A stretch of 64,000 bases of DNA from Xylophilus sp042867185 (GCA_042867185.1 JBHZQV010000010.1:80961-144960), one strand, 5' to 3'; positions 8,817-19,700 are shown, numbered from the stretch's first letter. Translations and numbers: made by a program. The notes: generated from the sequence alone by a model not told the origin.

Positions 8817-11255
8817 CTACCGCAAGCCCGCCCCGCGCACCTCGATCCGCGCCTCGTCGTGCACCCGCCCCGCCCCGTCGACCAGTTGGATACGGTGCCG
8901 GCCGGGCCACGGCAGCCATCCGGCCTGGGCGCCACGGGCGAGCGGCGCGCCGTCGACCTGCCAGCGCAGCGCGCCGCCGCCCGCGGCCTGCAGCCGCACC
9001 CGCTGGTGGCGCGGCGGGATGTCAGGATCGAGCGCGACGATGGTGCCGTCGACCGGTGCGACGATGCGCGGCACCGTGCCGTCGACGGAGCCGCCCGCCC
9101 CGGCTGCAGTGGGGTTTTCGGCATCGAAAGCGCCTGCATCCGGCTCAGCACGCCGGCCATCAGCTATCGAATCCATAGCAAACAGGTTCTGCGCGGTGCC
9201 GGCCAGGAACCACTCGGTGCGCGGCGCCTCCAGCGCGTCGCCGAAACGCACCGCCGCCTGCACCACGCCGGGCGGCGGCATTGGCGCCCGGCTGGGCTGG
9301 CGGCGGTGCAGCTCGCCCATCACCGCCGCCCACACCGGCGCCGCGCCCGAGACGCCCGAGACGTCCCACATCGGCCCGCCCGCCGCGTTGCCGACCCAGA
9401 CGCCGACGGTGTAGCGCTGCGACCAGCCCACCGCCCAGTTGTCGCGCATGTCCTTGCTGGTGCCGGTCTTGACCGCCGTCCAGAAACGGGTGGACAGCAC
9501 GCTGTCGGTGCCGAAGGTGCGGGCCCGGGCGTTCGGGTCCGACAGGATGTCGCCGACGATGAAGGCGGCGCCCGCGTCCAGCGCGCGGTGGGCCGAGGGT
9601 GCGGTGCCGCCGGGTGTCGTGCCTTCCGCCAGCACCCGCGTACCACTCGCCATCCCGCCGTTGGCCAGCGTGCGGTAGGCGTTGGTCAGCTGCAGCAGCG
9701 ACACCTCGGCGCTGCCCAGCGCCAGGCTGTAGCCGAAGTAGCCGCCCGATTCGCGCAGCGGCAGCCCCACCGCCTGCAGCTGCGCGAAGAACGCATCCGG
9801 CGACACCATCACCAGGGTGCGCACCGCCGGCACGTTGAGCGACGCCGCCAGCGCGGTGCGGGCCGATACCGCGCCCTTGAAGCGCCGGTCGTAGTTCTGC
9901 GGCACGTAGAGGCCCGACGCGGTCGCGATCTGCTCGGGCGAATCCATCAGCAGCGACGCGGCGGTCAGCCGCTTCTCGGCGATCGCTTCGCCGTACAGGA
10001 ACGGCTTGAGCGTGGAGCCCGGCTGCCGCAGCGCCAGCACCCCGTCGACCTCCGCCGCCCGGCTGAGCGCGCCCGACGATCCCACCCAGGCCAGCACCGC
10101 GCCGCTGGCGTTGTCCAGCACCACCACCGCGCCGTCTTCCACATGCCGGCCCTCCAGCTCGCGCAGCTGGCGGTCGAGTGCCTGCACCGCGAACCGCTGC
10201 AGCGGCGCCGACAGCGTGGTGCGGATGTCCGCCGGAGGACGTGCCTGCTTCGGTGGCTGCGACGGCGACGACGGCTGCATGCGTGCCGGTGCAGACGGTG
10301 CAGTTGCGGTTGTCCCCGCAGCCGGCGCCATGGGCCGTACCCCCGCCCCGTCGCCCTCGCCCGGCAGTGGCTCCCTCTCTCCCGAGGAGGGGGCCGGGGC
10401 GAGGGCCGTCCCGCCCCGCGCCACCACCCGCGCCAGGTGCGGCGCAATGCCCTCGCTGGCGTCGTACCCCCGCCGCTGCAGCGCCGCCTGCGCGAACAGG
10501 TCGATGCCCGGGCAATCAGCCGTCGTCCCCGGCTCCATCTCGGCCAGCACCGCGCAGGCCCGCCGCGCCACCGCGGCGGGCGCGGCATTGGGCGCCCGCA
10601 CCAGGGCCGCCGCCACCGCCGCCTCGCGCATGTCCAGCCCGTGCGCCGCCTTGCCGAACAGGGTGCGCGACAGCGCGTCGATGCCGACCAGCTCGCCGCG
10701 GAACGGCACCAGGTTGAGGTAGGCCTCCAGGATCTGGTCCTTGCGCCAGCCGCGCTCGAGCTGCTGCGCGGTGACCGCCTGGCCCAGCTTCTGCGCCATG
10801 TCGCGCCCGCCGCCGCGCCCCAGGTCGGCATCGAGCAGGCCGGCCAGCTGCATGGTGAGCGTCGAGGCCCCGCGGGTGCGCTGGTGCCAGAGCCGGCCCC
10901 AGGCCGCGGCCGAGACGGCGCGCCAGTCGACGCCGCTGTGTTCGTAGAAGCGCCGGTCCTCGCTCAGCAGCATCGCGCTGCGCAGTGCGGGCGACACATC
11001 GGCCAGCGCCACCCACTCGCCGCGCCGCACCGACGCGTCGGTGCGCAGCCGCTGCAGCAGCACGCCGTCGCGGTCGAGCACCCGCGTCTCCGACGGCCGG
11101 AAATCCCGCTCCACCTCGGCGAACGACGGCGCGGCGTGCGATGCGTTCGGCACGCCCAGCAGCGCGGCCGCTGCGCACACCGCGAGCGCCGGGCGCAGCA
11201 TCCGCGGCACGGCGCGCAGCCTGCCGGCGCCCTGCCCCGCGATGCGCGGCCGCAT
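8817..11255 (-). CDS. pbpC: Penicillin-binding protein 1C (bifunctional peptidoglycan synthase)
   Basis: 812 aa from the ATG at 11255, seven bases after the bioB stop. A hydrophobic stretch at about 20-45 is a membrane anchor or signal. The glycosyltransferase domain has EDRRFYEHSGVDW near residue 98 and GASTLTMQLAGLLDAD. The transpeptidase domain has the SxxK serine in QPGSTLKPFLYG (about 413), SLN as the SxN motif, and KTGTSKDMRDNW (about 593). A Pro/Ala/Ser-rich low-complexity insert (about 325-385) lies between the two catalytic parts, and the C-terminus is the BiPBP_C beta domain. PbpC usually pairs with the alpha-2-macroglobulin YfhM; here that gene is upstream on the same strand, separated by bioB and a yciI-like gene. 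Confidence 0.94.
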   Translation of the reverse strand: MRPRIAGQGAGRLRAVPRMLRPALAVCAAAALLGVPNASHAAPSFAEVERDFRPSETRVLDRDGVLLQRLRTDASVRRGEWVALADVSPALRSAMLLSEDRRFYEHSGVDWRAVSAAAWGRLWHQRTRGASTLTMQLAGLLDADLGRGGGRDMAQKLGQAVTAQQLERGWRKDQILEAYLNLVPFRGELVGIDALSRTLFGKAAHGLDMREAAVAAALVRAPNAAPAAVARRACAVLAEMEPGTTADCPGIDLFAQAALQRRGYDASEGIAPHLARVVARGGTALAPAPSSGEREPLPGEGDGAGVRPMAPAAGTTATAPSAPARMQPSSPSQPPKQARPPADIRTTLSAPLQRFAVQALDRQLRELEGRHVEDGAVVVLDNASGAVLAWVGSSGALSRAAEVDGVLALRQPGSTLKPFLYGEAIAEKRLTAASLLMDSPEQIATASGLYVPQNYDRRFKGAVSARTALAASLNVPAVRTLVMVSPDAFFAQLQAVGLPLRESGGYFGYSLALGSAEVSLLQLTNAYRTLANGGMASGTRVLAEGTTPGGTAPSAHRALDAGAAFIVGDILSDPNARARTFGTDSVLSTRFWTAVKTGTSKDMRDNWAVGWSQRYTVGVWVGNAAGGPMWDVSGVSGAAPVWAAVMGELHRRQPSRAPMPPPGVVQAAVRFGDALEAPRTEWFLAGTAQNLFAMDSIADGRRAEPDAGAFDAENPTAAGAGGSVDGTVPRIVAPVDGTIVALDPDIPPRHQRVRLQAAGGGALRWQVDGAPLARGAQAGWLPWPGRHRIQLVDGAGRVHDEARIEVRGAGLR
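9161..9179 (+). repeat. Dispersed 19-bp palindrome, copy 1 (inside pbpC)
   Basis: CAGCTAT CGAATCC ATAGC: a five-base perfect inverted repeat GCTAT/ATAGC around seven bases, preceded by CA. It lies in the pbpC coding region, where it encodes AMDSIAD, in a C-terminal segment of weak conservation. Its AT content stands out against the 70% GC surroundings. Four other copies are listed at 19469, 24217, 30537 and 51398. Confidence 0.6.
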
Positions 11256-11262
11256 CACCGCG

Positions 11263-12300
11263 TCAGTGGCCGTCGCCGGCCACTTCGGTCTTGCGGCCCG
11301 ACAGGCCCAGCTTGCCGAGCAGCTGCACGTCGGCCTCGACATCCGGGTTGCCGGTCACCAGCAGCTTGTCGCCGTAGAAGATCGAATTGGCGCCGGCCAG
11401 GAAGCACAGCGCCTGCACCGCGTCGCCCATCTGCTGGCGGCCGGCCGACAGCCGCACCCGCGCCGTCGGCATGGTGATGCGGGCCACCGCGATCACCCGC
11501 ACGAAGTCGAACGGATCGAGCGGTGCCGCATCGGCCAGCGGGGTGCCGGGCACCCGCACCAGGCTGTTGATCGGCACCGACTCGGGATACGGCTGCAGGT
11601 TGGCCAGCTGCGCGATCAGCCCGGCCCGGTGCACCGGCGATTCGCCCATGCCGACGATGCCGCCGCAGCAGACGCTGATGCCCGCCGCGCGCACCGCGGC
11701 CAGCGTGTCCAGCCGGTCCTGGTAGGTGCGCGAATCGACGATCTCGCCGTAGTACTCGGGCGCGGTGTCGAGGTTGTGGTTGTAGTAGTCCAGCCCCGCG
11801 TCGCGCAGCGCGACCGCCTGCTGCGGCTCCAGCATGCCGAGGGTGGCGCAGGTCTGCAGGCCCAGGCCCTTCACCGCCTCGACCAGCACCGCCATCTTCT
11901 CGATGTCGCGGTCCTTGGGCGCGCGCCAGGCGGCGCCCATGCAGAAGCGGGTGGCGCCGGCATCGCGCGCGGCGGAGGCGGCGCGCACCACCTCGTCCAC
12001 CTCCATCAACTTCTGCGCCTTCACGCCGGTGTCGAACTCGGCCGACTGCGGGCAGTAGCCGCAGTTCTCGGGGCAGCCGCCGGTCTTGACCGACAGCAGC
12101 GTCGCCAGCTCGATATCGCCCGCCGGCCAGTGCTGGCGGTGCACCGTTTGCGCCTGGAACAGCAGGTCCATCAGCGGCTTTTCGAGCAGCGCCTGCACCG
12201 CGGCCACCGACCAGCGCTCGGGCGCCGCCGGGGCCTTGGCCGGCGGGCGGTGCAGGGTGACGGGGTGGGTGGGGGCGAGGGGCGTTGAGAGTTCGGTCAT
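11263..12300 (-). CDS. bioB: Biotin synthase (radical SAM)
   Basis: 345 aa. Residues C76, C80 and C83 in GGCPENCGYCPQS bind the [4Fe-4S] cluster that cleaves S-adenosylmethionine; the family's second cluster inserts sulfur into dethiobiotin, the last step of biotin synthesis. YYNHNLDTAPEYY and GGIVGMGES are typical BioB segments. The ATG at 12300 starts MTELSTPLAP; a longer frame upstream is poorly supported. It has an unusually long, Pro-rich leader of about 30 residues. No other bio gene is in the window, and I found no BirA-type operator upstream. It sits between pbpC (7 bases downstream) and the low-GC island. Confidence 0.96.
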   Translation of the reverse strand: MTELSTPLAPTHPVTLHRPPAKAPAAPERWSVAAVQALLEKPLMDLLFQAQTVHRQHWPAGDIELATLLSVKTGGCPENCGYCPQSAEFDTGVKAQKLMEVDEVVRAASAARDAGATRFCMGAAWRAPKDRDIEKMAVLVEAVKGLGLQTCATLGMLEPQQAVALRDAGLDYYNHNLDTAPEYYGEIVDSRTYQDRLDTLAAVRAAGISVCCGGIVGMGESPVHRAGLIAQLANLQPYPESVPINSLVRVPGTPLADAAPLDPFDFVRVIAVARITMPTARVRLSAGRQQMGDAVQALCFLAGANSIFYGDKLLVTGNPDVEADVQLLGKLGLSGRKTEVAGDGH

Positions 12301-12967
12301 GGATTTGGGTGGGAAGTTGTGGGCACGCATTGGAAACTGCGTGCACCCAGCAACGGGGCAGGCAGCGTGGACATGCTGGCGCGAAGAGGATACGCGCAAC
12401 AGGGCTCCCCCCAGTGCCTGATACGGATGGCCCGCACCGGCCTACGACACCGCGTGCTTGCGGGTCGCTCGACCGCTACCCGCGACCGAATACCCGCGCG
12501 GCGCGTACCCGTGAACGATTTTTAGGCTACCGCTTTAAAAAAGCGTCACACCTGAGATATCGAGTTTCAAATTCTCCACTCAACGAACAAAATTAGTCGG
12601 CGTCACGTCAGGCGGCGCAACACAAGAATATCTTATCGCCGCCCAATCAATTTTCGGCAAGTCATGGGAGTCGGCGCCGGCAGAATCAAAAGAGCGAAAT
12701 ATGCGACTGCCAAACGCAAGGGAAATAGCGGAACTCGGTGGCTGCGCCAGCATGGCCGACGCAGCCGCAGGTGCCGCAACGGTGCAGCTGCGGAAGCGTC
12801 GGCCGGTGCTACCGCATGGTCGGAAACGGGCGACACTGCGGCATCGGTACGGCAGGAGAGATGCTGCTGGAGAAGCAGTGGGCGGACTTGCTGGCCCGGC
12901 AGGGATGCGCGATCGGTGCCGGCTGGAGCGTATCGACAAAAATCAACACAATTACATTTACCATAAT
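12301..12967. other. 667-base gap; low-GC island with gene remnants
   Basis: Only the first 220 bases match the genome's composition. From about 12520 the sequence becomes AT-rich (a 15-base inverted repeat CGCTTT-AAA-AAAGCG at 12531-12545, a TTTTTAGG run before it), returns to high GC at about 12740-12920, and is AT-rich again to 13135. Short open frames exist on both strands: a plus frame around 12590-12735 reads TSGGATQEYLIAAQSIFGKS but has no start codon before 12701; a minus frame ending at 12580 reads GADSHDLPKIDWAAIRY. I recognise neither. The simplest reading is a decayed, horizontally acquired segment. Confidence 0.5.
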
Positions 12968-13134
12968 ATGAAAAACCAATCAGTCTTTTAGTAGCAGCAC
13001 TCATTTGCTCTGCAACCACCGCATTGGCAGGAATCATCTGTCCCAAAAACTGGATTTTGGAAAGCTGCATACTAGGCGCCTTCATAGGAGGCCTCATTTC
13101 TGACCAAGTCATAAAGATTTCAAATAGACCATGA
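12968..13134 (+). pseudogene. Small secreted-protein gene, readable only after a -1 shift at AAAAA
   Basis: The ATG at 12968 is followed by five A's (12971-12975) and its own frame stops after seven codons. If one A is re-read, or one base is missing from the assembly, the frame becomes a clean 55-aa protein starting MKKPISLLVAALICSATTA, with a textbook signal peptide (K-K, hydrophobic core, ALA cleavage site). The mature part is 34 residues: two cysteines (IICPKNW, ESCILGAF), a glycine-rich hydrophobic stretch FIGGLIS, and a stop at 13132. Base composition is far below its neighbours. Function unknown; I call it a pseudogene or slippage-dependent gene. No strong ribosome binding site is visible. 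Confidence 0.5.
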
Positions 13135-13166
13135 GGCGCAATGGGCTGTGCGGAAGCGAAGCGTTT

Positions 13167-13460
13167 CTACAGCACTACCCGCCGCTCGGGGAACGCTTTG
13201 CCCCACACGAGCAGCCGGTAGCGCCGCGCGCCGTGGATGAAGTACGGATCGCCCTCCACCAGCGCCACGGCCCGTTCGCGCGATGCAACGTCGAGTACCC
13301 ACAGGCCGCCGATGAAGGCTGCCCCGGGCGTTTCGCGCAGGCCGCCCCCGAGCAGGATTTCCGGGGCATGGGCGTCCAGGTAGTCAAGATGCGCCGCTGC
13401 GTGGGCCGCGCGGACAGGCAGCATCCGTTCGTCGTCATCGAAGATGGCAATCCAGCGCAT
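13167..13460 (-). CDS. YciI-like protein
   Basis: 97 aa. The start MRWIAIFDDDERML was chosen because CCAGGAGC lies just upstream of the ATG at 13460. The sequence has the small ferredoxin-like alpha/beta pattern of the YCII family: RAAHAAAHLDYLDAHAPEIL contains the conserved His of the R-x-x-H-x-x-H region, then GGGLRETPGAAFIGGLWVLD, and GDPYFIHGARRYRLLVW, equivalent to the DPF...G motif. Members are small dimers, sometimes fused to sigma factors; a catalytic His-Asp pair has been proposed but the reaction is generally unknown. It lies on the same strand as alpha-2-macroglobulin, 262 bases after its end. Confidence 0.8.
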   Translation of the reverse strand: MRWIAIFDDDERMLPVRAAHAAAHLDYLDAHAPEILLGGGLRETPGAAFIGGLWVLDVASRERAVALVEGDPYFIHGARRYRLLVWGKAFPERRVVL

Positions 13461-13722
13461 CGGAAAGCTCCTGGTGGGGTTGGCGCCGTTTGGCGCCGCA
13501 AGGGTATCGGTTGCCGACAGGCGTGCAAAGCATCCACCAGGATGGGGTGGTGGCAGTGCAGGCAAAACACCATCTGGCTCGACGTCGCATCGTGCGGCAT
13601 GCCAAGGCTTGCACTGCAGACGCGGGCATGGCAGCCCCGTGCAACTCAACTAAAAAATTAGCCAAAGCCTGCATCCATCGACGGCCTCAAGCTATCAATA
13701 CCATCGCTGACACGGTCCACGC

Positions 13723-16700
13723 TCACGGCGCCGCCTGCACCGTCACCCGGGCGTTCGGCACCTCGCCGAACATCTCGGGCGCGTACATCGCCTCGACCCG
13801 GGTCGCGGGCAGCGAGAAGGCACCGACATTGTTCAGGCGCACGGTGTACTCGACCTTGAAGACGCCCTTGGGCACGTATTCGTAGTACGCGCGGAAGGCC
13901 TCGAAGCTGCGCTCCTCGTAGGCCAGCCAGGCGGCGCCGGGATCGACCGTGTCCTTCTTGCCGGCCTGGGCGGCGATTTCCGAATCGCGGCCCAGGCCGC
14001 TGCCGAGGATGGTCGCGCCACCGGGGATCGGGTCGCTCAGCACCACCCAGGTCATCGGGGCGGAGGCGTTCACCTCCACCACGATGCGCAGCACGTCGCC
14101 CCCGGGTATAGCGGCCGGGCTGGGCCTGCTCGACCGCGGTGACGGTCTTGGTGACCGCATAGCCGGCGGCGAACGGTGCGGTGCGCGGCACGGCGGCCCG
14201 CGACTGCACGGTGAGCCAGGGCTTGCCGGTGCCCTGCTGCTGGACCTCCAGCGTGCCGGCGCCGGCTGCCCCACCGGCCGCACCGGCCGGCCACGGCAGG
14301 AACATGCCGTTGTGCAGCAGGCCGGTGGGCGACGCGGGCGCGCCGAAGGCGCTGCGCTGGTGCGCCGCGCCGCCGGTGTCCGACGCTTGGGCGCGCACCA
14401 CCTTGCTCCAGTCCACCTGGGCAGTGGCATCGCCCAGCGTGGCACGGGTGGTGCCGGCGACCGGCGTGGACTCGAACTTCGCCGAGAACTTCTCCAGCGC
14501 CAGCCCGCCCCACAGGTTGGCGGTGGTGGTGTGCCAGGCGCCGCCCTGCTGCCGCGCGATGAAGCCGTTGGCCAGGCGGCCCATGTCGTCCTTCCAGGCC
14601 GGGTCGTCCATCACCGCCAGCATGAGCTTGGCGGTGTTGGCGTCGCCGTTGGCCATCAGCCACCACCAGTAGTCGCCCTCTTCGGTGCTGAAGACCAGCT
14701 TGGTGCCCTGGTAGGACAGCCGGCCGCGCAGGATCTGCTGGGCCTCTTCGAGCCGCTGGGCGCGCTGGGGCACGTCCTGCACCCGCTTCAGGATGTTGAG
14801 CCAGTCGATCACCGCATGCGTCGGCCACTGGTTGGGTGCGACGGCGATGCTGCCGACCATGCGGCCCTGCGCCAGCCCGTAGCGCGAGAGCGCCTCGATG
14901 GCCGCGATCTTGCGCACGTCCAGGTCTTTCTGCCGCGACCAGAAGGTGCGCTGGATGCGGCCCTCCACGAAGGCGGCCAGGCCGCGCGCCATCGCGTCGC
15001 GTTCGGCCGGCGGCAGCACGAACTCTGGGTGCAGCGCAGAGGCCTCGTGCGTGGCGGCCAGCAGGTAGGCGGTGAGCGTGTCGCTGCCCCGGTCGTCCTG
15101 CCCCTCGCGCGGCGGGAAGTAGCTGGCCAGGCCGTCCTTGTCGAGGTAGGTGGGCAGCTCGGCGGCCACGGTCTTCCACAGGGCGCCGTCGGCCAGGCCC
15201 ACCGCCTTGCTGGTCTTTTGCTCCAGGCAGAGGAACGGGTAGTGGGCGAACCAGTCGCGCACGCCGGGCAGGCCCTCGGCCAGTCGGGGCTGCAGCATCA
15301 GCTGGATGCCGCCGCGCTTGGCGCCGGTGGCGGGCAGGGCGCCGGCGGGCGCGGCCACGTCGAGCCTGAAGGGCCCGTCGAGCTGCACCAGCGTGGCCTG
15401 CTGCACCGATAGCGGCACGGCGGGCACGATGCGCTGGCGGGCCTTCAAGGCGTCGCGGGCGGTGGCGCCGGTGGCCGTGTCGCGGGCGGAGATCTCCCAC
15501 AGCAGCGCCTCGGCGCGGGTCTGGCCCAGTTGCTCGGGCGCGGTGACGTTCCAGGTCACCTCGCGCGATCCGCCCGCCGGAATCTCCACCGTCTGCCCTG
15601 GCAAGTCGAGGAGGGTCGCGCGTGCGGTGGCCTCGACCGTCATCGGCTTGGCGGTGGTGTTGCGCAGGGTGACCTGCGCGCGGAAGTCGTCGCCTTCGCG
15701 CACCAGCGGCGGCAGGCCGCTGATGATCTGCAGGTCCTGGGTGGCGCGGATGGTGGTCTGGCCGGTGCCGAAGCTGCCGGTGCCCGCATCGGCCACCGCG
15801 ACGATGCGGAAGCTGGTGAGCGCGTCGTTCAGCGGCACGTCGACCTGGGCCTGGCCGTTGGCATCCAGCACCACCCGCGGGTTCCAGAGCAGCAGCGTGT
15901 CGAGCAGCTCCCGGGTGGCGCTGCGCCCGCCGCCGCCGCCCGCGGGCACCGCCTTGCGGCCGAAGTGCCGGCGGCCGACGATCTCCATCTGCGCGGTGGA
16001 GGTCTCGACGCCCCAGGCGCGGCGCTGCAGCATCGCCTCCAGCAGGTTCCAGCTGGTGTTGGGCATCAGCTCCAGCAGGGCCTGGTCGACGGCGGCCAGC
16101 GCCACCTCGGCACCGGCGGCGGGCTTGCCGTCGGGCAGCGTGGCCCGCACCGTGACCTTGGCGGTGCCGCGCACCGGGTAGCTCTCCTTGTCGGCAGCCA
16201 CCTTCACATCGATCCGGTGGGCCTGGGTGCCGACGCGGATCTCGGCCATGCCGAGCCGGTAGGCCGGCTTGCTCAGGTCGACCAGCGCGGTGGGGGCGAC
16301 GTACTCCTTGCCCTCGTAGCGAAAGGCGGTCCACCATGCGCGCGGGGCCTTGAAGCCCCAGGTGAAGAAGCTGTACCAGGGCACCTCGCGCAGCCGGCCA
16401 CGCAGGGCCAGCACGCTCACGTACACGTTGGGGCCCCAGCCCTCCTGGACCTTGATCTCGACCGTCGGGTCCTGGCCGCGGAGCTGCACCACCTGCGTCT
16501 CGAGGATGCCCTCGCGCTCCACCGCGACCAGCGCGGTCGCCTGGCGGAACGGCATGCGCACCTGCAGCCGGGCGGTCTCGCCGGGCTCGTAGGTCTTCTT
16601 CTCGGGCAGCACGTCGATCCGGTCGTGGTCCTCGCCGCCGAACCAGATCTCGCCCTGGCGGGTGACGTAGACGGTGCCGCCGGCCTGGACGGCGCGGCCG

Positions 16701-19700
16701 TCGCCGTCCTTCGCGGTGACGACCAGCTCGACCTGGCCGGCGTTCTTCAGCCGGGTCTCGCACTGCAGCAGGCCGCGGCTGTCGCTCTTGCCGCTGCAGA
16801 CCTCGCCCAGGTCCTGGGTGTCGGTGCTGTTGTCGTAGGTGTAGAAGCCGCCGACCATCCGCTTGCGGCTGGTGGTGACGGTGCGGGAGACGGCGCGCAC
16901 CGACAGGGCCACGCCCTCCTTCGGCTTGCCGGCCAGGTCGAGCGCCAGCGCCTGCATCCGCAGGGCCTTCTGCACCGACACCCAGCCCTCGGTCTTCAGG
17001 CCCACCACCACGCCGGCGGGCCACAGGGTGGCGGTGCTGCGGATCGTCTGCAGCTCGCCGTTGGGGTCGGCGTAGGTGGCTTCCACCAGCAGATCGCGCG
17101 GCTGCGCTGCGGCGGGCAACTCGGGCAGCGAGAGCGTGCCGTTGCCCTCGGCATCCAGCACCACCGGCAGCTTGTCGGCGACGACGCGGGTGTCGGTGGC
17201 CGCCGCGGGCGTTTCCTCGCCGGCATCGTCGTCGTCGGCACCGCGCGAGTGCGCATCGGCCCGGGGACGGGGCGCCGCGAAGCTGAAGCCGTCGTAGTCG
17301 GGGAAGTCGAAGGGCCGCGGCCGCACCAGGGCCGACACCCGCACCGGCAGGCGCGCCGCGCCGCCCCCCGCCACATAGCCCACCCGCAGTTGCAACGGTA
17401 CCGACCGGGCATCGACCAGCGGGCCCTGCTGCACCGGCGCGATCCGGCCCTCGAAGACCGGCAGGCGAAATTCCTCGACCCGGAAGTTGCCGGTGGCGAG
17501 CTGGCGGCCGGCGGCGTCGCCGTCTTCGCCGGGGCTGCCGGCGCGGCCGGCCGGTGTGTCGTCCTGCCGCAGCGCGACGCTGTAGCTGCCCAGCTTGGCG
17601 GCCGGCGGCAACTTGAAGCTGCTCTCGGCGCTGCGGCCGCCGGTGCCGGTGCTGCGCCAGGCCAGCGGCTGGGTGAACTGCTGGCCGCTGCCGACGTGGG
17701 TGATCACCAGCGTGCCCGGCCAGCGGGCCGGCAGTCCGAAGCCGGTGCGCGTTTCGGTGCGCAGGTAGTGCTTCATCGACACGGTTTCGCCGGCGCGCAG
17801 CAGGGTGCGGTCGAACACGGTGTGGGCGCGCCGGTCGGCCACCGGGGTGTGGCGGGTGGGCACGTTGAAGCGCCAGGGCTCGATGCCGCGCTGCCAGTCG
17901 CTCCAGGTGAAGGCCATGTCGTCGGCACCGGCGCTGCGGGCGCGGGCACTGACGAAGTAGGCGCGGCGGTAGTCCCAGTCGTTCTGGCCGGCGCAGCGGG
18001 GTGCCTCGGGCGACAGGCCCTCGATCCGGGCCAGGCCCTGCGCGTCGGTGGTGCCGGTGGCCAGCGCCTTGCCGGAGCAGTCGGATACCTGCACCGCGGC
18101 GCCCGCCACCGGCAGGCCCTTGTCGAGCGAGGTGACCCACACCGCGGCGTTCTCGCGGCCCAGCTTGAAGTGCACGCCCAGGTTGGTGACCAGCGCGCCG
18201 GTGCGCACGAACATCGGCCGCTGCGCGCCGTAGCGGTCGTCGAGCAGGGCCTCGCCCAGCCGCTGCGACGCGATCTCGACCACATGGAAGCCCGGGTCCA
18301 GCGGGATGCCGACCACTTCGAAAGGCCGCGGATCGCTGCCTTCCGCACGCGGCAGGTCGAGCGTCTTCACGCCCGCCTGGCCGCCCAGCAGCGAGACGCT
18401 GCGGGTCTCGACCCGGTCCGACGGCCGGTTGGAGCCCTCCTGTGGCAGGGCGGGCGGCAGCGGCCCGCGCACGTCGCGCTGGGCCTGGCTGCGCTGCACG
18501 CTGCCGTCGTCGTAGCGCTGCAGCAGTTGCATCCAGCGGATGATCTCGGCGTCGCTCTGCGGCCGCAGGTCGCTGACGGTGCCGGCGGGCGGCGCGGCGG
18601 CGCCGGGCGCCAGGGCCTTGACCGGCAGCGCCGGCTCGACCTTGCGCAGCGTGACCGGCAGCATGCCCTTGCCGGTCTTCTCGCTGTCGGGCTCGGCGAA
18701 GCGCTCCACCACGCCGAAGGGCGCGGCCGCGAACTTGGCGAGCGGTGGCAATGCGCCGGTGCGGGCCTGCAGCGGGAAGCTGCCGGCATTGCGCAGCGGG
18801 CGGCCCGACGCGTCCTGGAAGCCGGCGGGCAGCTCCAGCGTGTAGGTGGCGTCTTCGTCGAACGGGCCGGTGAAGCGCAGCGCGTTGACGACGCTGTCGG
18901 GATCGGGCGCCTTCTGGCCGGCGGGCCGGGCCTCGTCGCCCTCGAACACCGGCGTGCCGGCCTGGCTGCCGCCGCGCAGCCGGATCGCACCGGCCTGCTG
19001 GCGGGTGACCGGCGCATTGAAGCGCAGCGACATCGGCCGGATCGGCAGGCAGGCGGCCTGCGCGTTCTCGCGGGTGCAGGAGAACTCGGCGGAGAAGGGC
19101 TCGCGCACCGTCCAGGTGAAGCGCTTCTCGACGGTGCTGGGGATGCCGCTGGGCGTGGCCACGCCCGGGCCGACGACGATGCTCACCTTGCCGCCGGGCG
19201 GCAGGGTGCGGTTGCAGGCCAGGGTGGCGACGGCCAGCGGCTCCTTCTCGGCACGCTCGGCCAGGCCGGTCGCCTTCAGCACCGCGGCGCGCTGCGCGCC
19301 CTCGATCGCCCGCACCGGCACCCGCTCGCCCAGGCCGTCGACCGCGCACCAGACGTTCTGCTGCACGCTGGCCGCGGTGGCGGCGCCGTTGAACTGCAGC
19401 ACGAAGAACTGCGCTTCGTCGATCGCCTGGTAGGTGCCGGGCCGGGTGGCGACGACGAACGGACCGCCGCTATTGAATTTATAGCTGTTAGCCGGCACCA
19501 GTGGCTGGCCGGAGGCCGATTTGAACGTGGAAACCGGCTGCACGGTGCAGGAGACGCCCGAAGGCAGGTCCGCGGCGAAATCGAAGACCCATTCGCGGTC
19601 GCTGGTCCAGCGGCCGGTGCCCTTGCCCGCCTCGGCGTCGCTGCAGCGCAGGGCCAGCGGCGCGGGTGCGGCCGGGTCGCCGAAGCGGATCGCCGGGCCG

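Noticed and set aside
12301..12560. BirA operator upstream of bioB
   Set aside because: No TTGTAAACC/GGTTTACAA pair was found.
12580..12939. Minus-strand ORF in the same island
   Set aside because: Competes with the plus frame, has no ribosome binding site and no recognised family; kept only as part of the remnant description.
12701..12991. Plus-strand ORF starting MRLPNAREIAELGG in the low-GC island
   Set aside because: Its upstream part looks protein-like but lacks a start codon, and its downstream part becomes Arg-rich and overlaps the start of the secreted-peptide frame. Not convincing as an intact gene.
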